A stretch of DNA of 9,218 nucleotides. Origin: an uncultured Thermomicrobiales bacterium (lineage in GTDB: Bacteria; Chloroflexota; Chloroflexia; Thermomicrobiales; Thermomicrobiaceae). The DNA is taken from positions 1 to 9,218 of the forward strand of contig CALAGB010000093.1 of the NCBI GenBank assembly GCA_937891245.1, written 5' to 3'. A model generated the notes under the pieces. The model was given only the letters and a program-made list of their open reading frames with translations, ran no database searches and was not told the DNA's origin. The position numbers and the translations under genes were made by a program. Positions 5,839-9,218 of this stretch are shown here, one piece after another. How positions within the stretch are numbered: position 1 is the first letter of the stretch; each line of letters opens with the position of its first letter.

Positions 5839-6741
5839 GTGTACTGCGCGGAATGTGGCACAGCCAACTCACCAGGTGCAGAGACATGCGAGATCTGTGG
5901 CTCACCGCTCGGCCCAGCCTCTGGAGATCGCATGTGCCATGCCTGCGGCGCTCCGGTCGGTGAGACCGATCGTTTTTGCCGAACCTGTGGTCAGAGTCAA
6001 TCGGGTGCCGAGGCGGCGCGTTACGAACACGGCCCGAGTTTCGTCGATGACTCCGCCTTACACGTCGATCCCCTCGAACTGCCGCCGTGGCTGCGCGAGA
6101 TGACGCCCGCGGACTTCGGCGGGATCGACGGCTTCTCCGGCGGCACGTCGTCGGTCGCCCAGAGCGATGCCCTGCCACCCTGGCTGGATGCCGCTCCCCC
6201 GGCGAACGGTGCGTCTGATTCACACACATATCATTCGCCGTCACCGTGGCCGGCACCAGAGGATCGCTCCAACGACGAGCAAGCGGCCAGCTTCTCTCTT
6301 ATTTCCGAAGACGATCTGCCGGAATGGCTGCGTGCGCTCGGCGATCAAGATATTGAGCCGGAACCGGAACCGCCGCGTGTGACGACGACCAACGGCGCGA
6401 GCAGCAGCGCGCCGCCAACTATGCTCGTCGCACCAACGATCAGTCGCGCCTGGCTGAGCCGTCCTCGTAACGTAGGCCAAGAGACGGCGGATGAGGTCGC
6501 TGCGGATTTTGTGCCGGTTGAAGCCAGCGCGCGACCGGAACCGGTCCGTGCGGTGGCACCGCCGGCCAGCACGCCGGCGCAACCGGTCGCAGCTACGCCA
6601 GCGACACCGGCACCAACCGTTTCCCCGCCACCGGTCGAGAGCGCCAAACCCGCGCCACGTGGCATGCGCCTCGTCTTAATGAGTGCGATCGTTGTGATCA
6701 TCGTCGTTCTTGCGTTTTACGTGTTGTCGAGCGTGCTGTAG
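5839..6741 (+). CDS. Double zinc-ribbon protein with LPxWL motifs and C-terminal membrane anchor
   Basis: From the GTG at 5839 the product has 300 residues. It opens with two CxxC...CxxC zinc-ribbon modules (C3, C6, C17, C20 and C33, C36, C47, C50). There follows a long acidic, probably disordered region with three short repeats: LPPWL at 81-85, LPPWL at 112-116 and LPEWL at 160-164. Next is a Pro/Ala-rich linker (roughly 225-275), and the last 25 residues contain one hydrophobic helix (LVLMSAIVVIIVVLAFYVLS). This predicts a tail-anchored protein with the zinc ribbons in the cytoplasm. The GTG has GGGAGGA ending three bases upstream, and the zinc ribbon begins at residue 2 as is usual for such proteins; a TTG at 5812 would add nine residues without a ribosome site. 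It lies 15 bases before the MutL-like gene. The function is unknown; an adaptor or scaffold role is a guess. Confidence 0.8.
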   Translation: MYCAECGTANSPGAETCEICGSPLGPASGDRMCHACGAPVGETDRFCRTCGQSQSGAEAARYEHGPSFVDDSALHVDPLELPPWLREMTPADFGGIDGFSGGTSSVAQSDALPPWLDAAPPANGASDSHTYHSPSPWPAPEDRSNDEQAASFSLISEDDLPEWLRALGDQDIEPEPEPPRVTTTNGASSSAPPTMLVAPTISRAWLSRPRNVGQETADEVAADFVPVEASARPEPVRAVAPPASTPAQPVAATPATPAPTVSPPPVESAKPAPRGMRLVLMSAIVVIIVVLAFYVLSSVL

Positions 6742-6756
6742 AGACGAGGTAGCCAG

Positions 6757-8517
6757 ATGGTGGGACAAGGCGTTCACATGGGCAATGTGTCAACGACCGA
6801 ATATGGCTCTGGAGGCGCGACGGTGGCCACACGAGACTCGATGTTGATCCTCGACGCCGATCGTCATGCGCTCCGCGCCCTGCTCTTCGATCTGGTCGAT
6901 GGCTCGCCGCGCTTTATCGGCGAGGGAACCTCGCAAACGATGACGGCCGGTGATGTCTTTACACAAGATCGCCTCTGGGAGGCGGTTCATGCGCTCGAAG
7001 AAGAGACCGGGCGCACGATCGCGGCCGACAATCAGATCCTGATGCCGCAGCAGACGAACGGCGATGGCGTGGATGAGCTGTTTTTCACCGGCCTGCCCGT
7101 TCCGGCGGGTAAAGCCGCGCTGATCGCCATCGGGAACGGTTCGCTTGGCAAGCAACTGGTTCGCGGCATTCGGCAGTCGCCCACGGTCGTCGCGTCCGCC
7201 GCCGAGGATCTTGGACTTAGCTCAACTTTTTCCACGAGTACGCTCGGAGCCTGGCTCCGCGAAGTCGCGCCAACCGCGTTGATTCTGGTGCACGACGGCG
7301 GAACCTCCGAGGACTGGGACATCGTGATCGAAGCGGTCGCCGATGCCTCTCGCGACGGAACCGTCACCACCGGGATCGTGATCGCCGATGACGCCAAGCA
7401 GCAGTTGGTCGCCCAGACTCTGGGTGGCACGCTCGAGCTGAGTGGCATTGACCCGGTTGACTATGAGCCGTGGGAGATCGCGGCAGCGCTCGAGTCAGAA
7501 TTCGACGAGCAATACCGGCAGCGCGTTGAGAAGTCCGATGCGATTCCCGCCGCTCAAGCGGCACGCTACGTTGACCGGCTGCACGCGATTCAGTCGGTCG
7601 CGTCGTTCTTGCACCGTCGCATGAATCGCAACGTTGTTTCGCTCAACATCAGCGACGGCGCGCTCGTCTACCAGGTAACGTCCGGTGGCAGCTCAACCTC
7701 ATTCCGCGGGGAGCGTGATCTGGCGCTCGGTGCTCGCTCACTTCTGCGCATCGCACCGGAACGCATTACCCGCTGGTTACCCTATCGCTGGTCGGTCGAA
7801 GAGTTGACCGAGTGGATTCTCAACCGAACCTTACGCCCGTTTAGCCGTCCGGATTCGACGACCGATCGCCTCGTCGAGGCGGCGGTGCGGCGCGAATTTG
7901 TAAGCGATCTGGTGGGCGATGCCCGTCTGGGAGAGAACGGCAATCTCGATCTCGTGGTTGTCGGCCCGAACTTCGCCGAACAGGATCTGGAGCTGGCGCT
8001 CCTGACGATTATCGATGGCATCTCGTCGCAAGCAGGCGAGGGTGTCATTACCATCGCGCTCGACGCCGAAGGACTAATGGCGCCGATCGGTGCGATCTCG
8101 ACGGTTGACCCGATCTACGCACGTGATGTCATCGACCAGGACTTCCTGGTGCCGATGGCGACCTGTGTCGTTGTGAACGGCGAGGGCGAGCGTGGTGCGC
8201 TGGCGGTCCGCGGCGAAATGACATTGTCCAGCGGTGAGACGCAGCGCTTCAGCGTTCCCTTCGGCAACCTGCATCTCCTGGTGGTGGACGAGACGCAGAC
8301 CGCCGATGTGACACTCAATCCCGAGCCTGGTTTCCGGGTGGGCAGTCACCAGCCGGGCGAATCGGTTGAGTTCTCCGGTGATCGCACGCTTTTTGGCGGC
8401 CGGATTGGCATCGTCATCGATGCGCGTGGTCGTCCGATTACCATTCCGGAAGATCCGGAGTCGCGGGTGACGTTGCTTCGTGCCTGGCTGACCGATATGG
8501 GCAGCACGGCCGACTGA
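6757..8517 (+). CDS. MutL-like protein (glutamate mutase accessory family), ASKHA-type fold
   Basis: The 586-residue product resembles the MutL family named after the clostridial glutamate mutase operon (not the mismatch repair MutL). Parallels are an N-terminal ASKHA-like strand-turn-strand (MLILDADRHALRALLFDLVD, residues 29-48), an ALIAIGNG segment with a following helix, the PTALILVHDGGTSEDWDIVI segment, and a second loop VVSLNISDGALVYQV (293-307). Canonical members have DIGS/T and DxGG-type phosphate loops. Here the first reads DADRHA (33-38) and the second N297-I-S-D300-G301, so ATP binding may be weakened or lost. No glutamate mutase subunit is nearby. The ATG at 6757 has GAGG at 6746-6749; an in-frame ATG at 6778 is an alternative. 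It sits 15 bases after the zinc-ribbon gene and 13 bases before the next gene. The family call is by pattern recognition and moderately sure; the role is unknown. Confidence 0.65.
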   Translation: MVGQGVHMGNVSTTEYGSGGATVATRDSMLILDADRHALRALLFDLVDGSPRFIGEGTSQTMTAGDVFTQDRLWEAVHALEEETGRTIAADNQILMPQQTNGDGVDELFFTGLPVPAGKAALIAIGNGSLGKQLVRGIRQSPTVVASAAEDLGLSSTFSTSTLGAWLREVAPTALILVHDGGTSEDWDIVIEAVADASRDGTVTTGIVIADDAKQQLVAQTLGGTLELSGIDPVDYEPWEIAAALESEFDEQYRQRVEKSDAIPAAQAARYVDRLHAIQSVASFLHRRMNRNVVSLNISDGALVYQVTSGGSSTSFRGERDLALGARSLLRIAPERITRWLPYRWSVEELTEWILNRTLRPFSRPDSTTDRLVEAAVRREFVSDLVGDARLGENGNLDLVVVGPNFAEQDLELALLTIIDGISSQAGEGVITIALDAEGLMAPIGAISTVDPIYARDVIDQDFLVPMATCVVVNGEGERGALAVRGEMTLSSGETQRFSVPFGNLHLLVVDETQTADVTLNPEPGFRVGSHQPGESVEFSGDRTLFGGRIGIVIDARGRPITIPEDPESRVTLLRAWLTDMGSTAD

Positions 8518-8530
8518 GCGAGGAGAAGAG

Positions 8531-9218
8531 ATGGCGAGCGTCCACGACGCACTTGACCCGGTGATTGTCGAGGATGTCTCGTACGAGATCGGCCGGTTTC
8601 TCCGTTTCCCGGGCGAGATCCTGGTGAAAGCGGGTGATCGCGTCGAACCGACCACGCCGATCGGCAGCGCCTCGGCAAATGCCGGTCGAACCCGAACGCT
8701 CCATCTGGCGCGCGAGCTTGGTGTGGCGCCCGATACGATCAAACGCTATTTGACCAAACCGATCGGATCCCATTTCGACGCCGGCGAAGCGGTTGCGCGT
8801 GCCCGTAAGGGCCTGCGCGCGGTGACCGCCGATACGCCGGAAGCCGGACGGCTATCTGATATCAATGAGATCGCCGGTACCGCGACATTGGCGCCCGACG
8901 CCGGGACGCAGGAGCTTGAATCGCTCGTGTACGGCGAAGTGAGCCGGGTTGTCGACGGACGTGGTGCGATCGTTCGAGCAGGTGGTGCCCGCGTTCGCGG
9001 CGTCATCGCGCTCGGCGTCGATATCTCCGGCCCGGTCAAGACCGCGGTTGATCGCGCGGATCGAGAATTGACACCGGACGGTGTGACGGCCGACCTGCGT
9101 GGTGCGCTGGTGCTAGGTGGAATGACCGTCAGCGCTGCCGCGATTCGGAAGCTGGCGGAGGTCGGCGCGCGCGGTGTGATTGTCGGAAGCATCTCGGAAG
9201 GCGATGTGCGCCGGGTAG
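8531..9218 (+). CDS. Protein of unknown function, 3' end outside the window
   Basis: The frame is open from the ATG at 8531 to the window end (229 codons, no stop), preceded by GAGGAG (8520-8525) with five bases of spacing. I recognise no named family. Residues 28-45 (GEILVKAGDRVEPTTPIG) and 77-90 (PIGSHFDAGEAVAR) look like two half-motifs of a barrel-sandwich (lipoyl-like) fold. Residues 135-162 (GEVSRVVDGRGAIVRAGG onward) form a Gly/Val-rich beta stretch resembling a small SH3-like barrel. From about 188 an alternating strand-helix-strand pattern follows (RGALVLGGMTVSAAAIRKLA, then GARGVIVGSI). There is no signal peptide or membrane helix in the visible part. It follows the MutL-like gene by 13 bases, so the two are almost certainly co-transcribed. 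Coding is well supported; function is not. Confidence 0.8.
   Translation, partial: MASVHDALDPVIVEDVSYEIGRFLRFPGEILVKAGDRVEPTTPIGSASANAGRTRTLHLARELGVAPDTIKRYLTKPIGSHFDAGEAVARARKGLRAVTADTPEAGRLSDINEIAGTATLAPDAGTQELESLVYGEVSRVVDGRGAIVRAGGARVRGVIALGVDISGPVKTAVDRADRELTPDGVTADLRGALVLGGMTVSAAAIRKLAEVGARGVIVGSISEGDVRRV

Noticed and set aside
8074..9192. Two minus-strand frames (8074-8742 and 8746-9192) at the right end
   Set aside because: The + strand here carries the end of the MutL-like gene and an open gene with a strong ribosome site; the antisense products are Arg/Ser/Thr-rich shadows.

Overview
The window looks like chromosomal DNA of a high-GC bacterium, most likely a member of the Chloroflexota close to the Thermomicrobia (Sphaerobacter/Nitrolancea-like). 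This is an inference. It rests on a SpoVS-family protein next to RNase Y, a MutL-like protein with no glutamate mutase beside it, and a zinc-ribbon protein with LPxWL motifs and a C-terminal membrane anchor. No mobile element, CRISPR array, tRNA or rRNA was seen, and every convincing gene is on the + strand.

Layout. (1) 1-910: the 3' half of rny (RNase Y), closed by a long hairpin terminator. (2) 911-1264: a gene-free stretch that folds into a compact four-way-junction RNA (about 983-1225), then a small hairpin directly before a strong ribosome binding site. (3) 1265-1769: a spoVS-family gene with an unusual 64-residue N-terminal extension, closed by a textbook intrinsic terminator. (4) 1856-2728: a PHP-domain phosphoesterase of the RNase AM/YciV (TrpH) type. 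(5) 2782-5530: a tight run of membrane PIN-TRAM protein (YacL type), ispD, ispF and dtd, with stop/start overlaps at the first two junctions. (6) 5531-5838: a gene-free stretch with only weak signals. (7) 5839-9218: a second tightly packed run of a double-zinc-ribbon membrane-anchored protein, a MutL-like ASKHA-fold protein, and a third gene of unknown function cut by the window end.

How the genes relate. The left half is rich in RNA metabolism: RNase Y (mRNA decay), the PHP enzyme (RNA 5'-end trimming or nucleoside 3',5'-bisphosphate hydrolysis), the PIN-TRAM protein and D-aminoacyl-tRNA deacylase. ispD and ispF are two steps of the non-mevalonate isoprenoid pathway, and their linkage to a YacL-type gene is also known from Firmicutes. 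The right-hand cassette has no assigned function.

The strongest candidate for something undescribed is the structured RNA between rny and spoVS. Its G.U pairs favour transcription of the + strand, and I recognise no known riboswitch or housekeeping RNA in it. The second is the zinc-ribbon / MutL-like / unknown-protein cassette.
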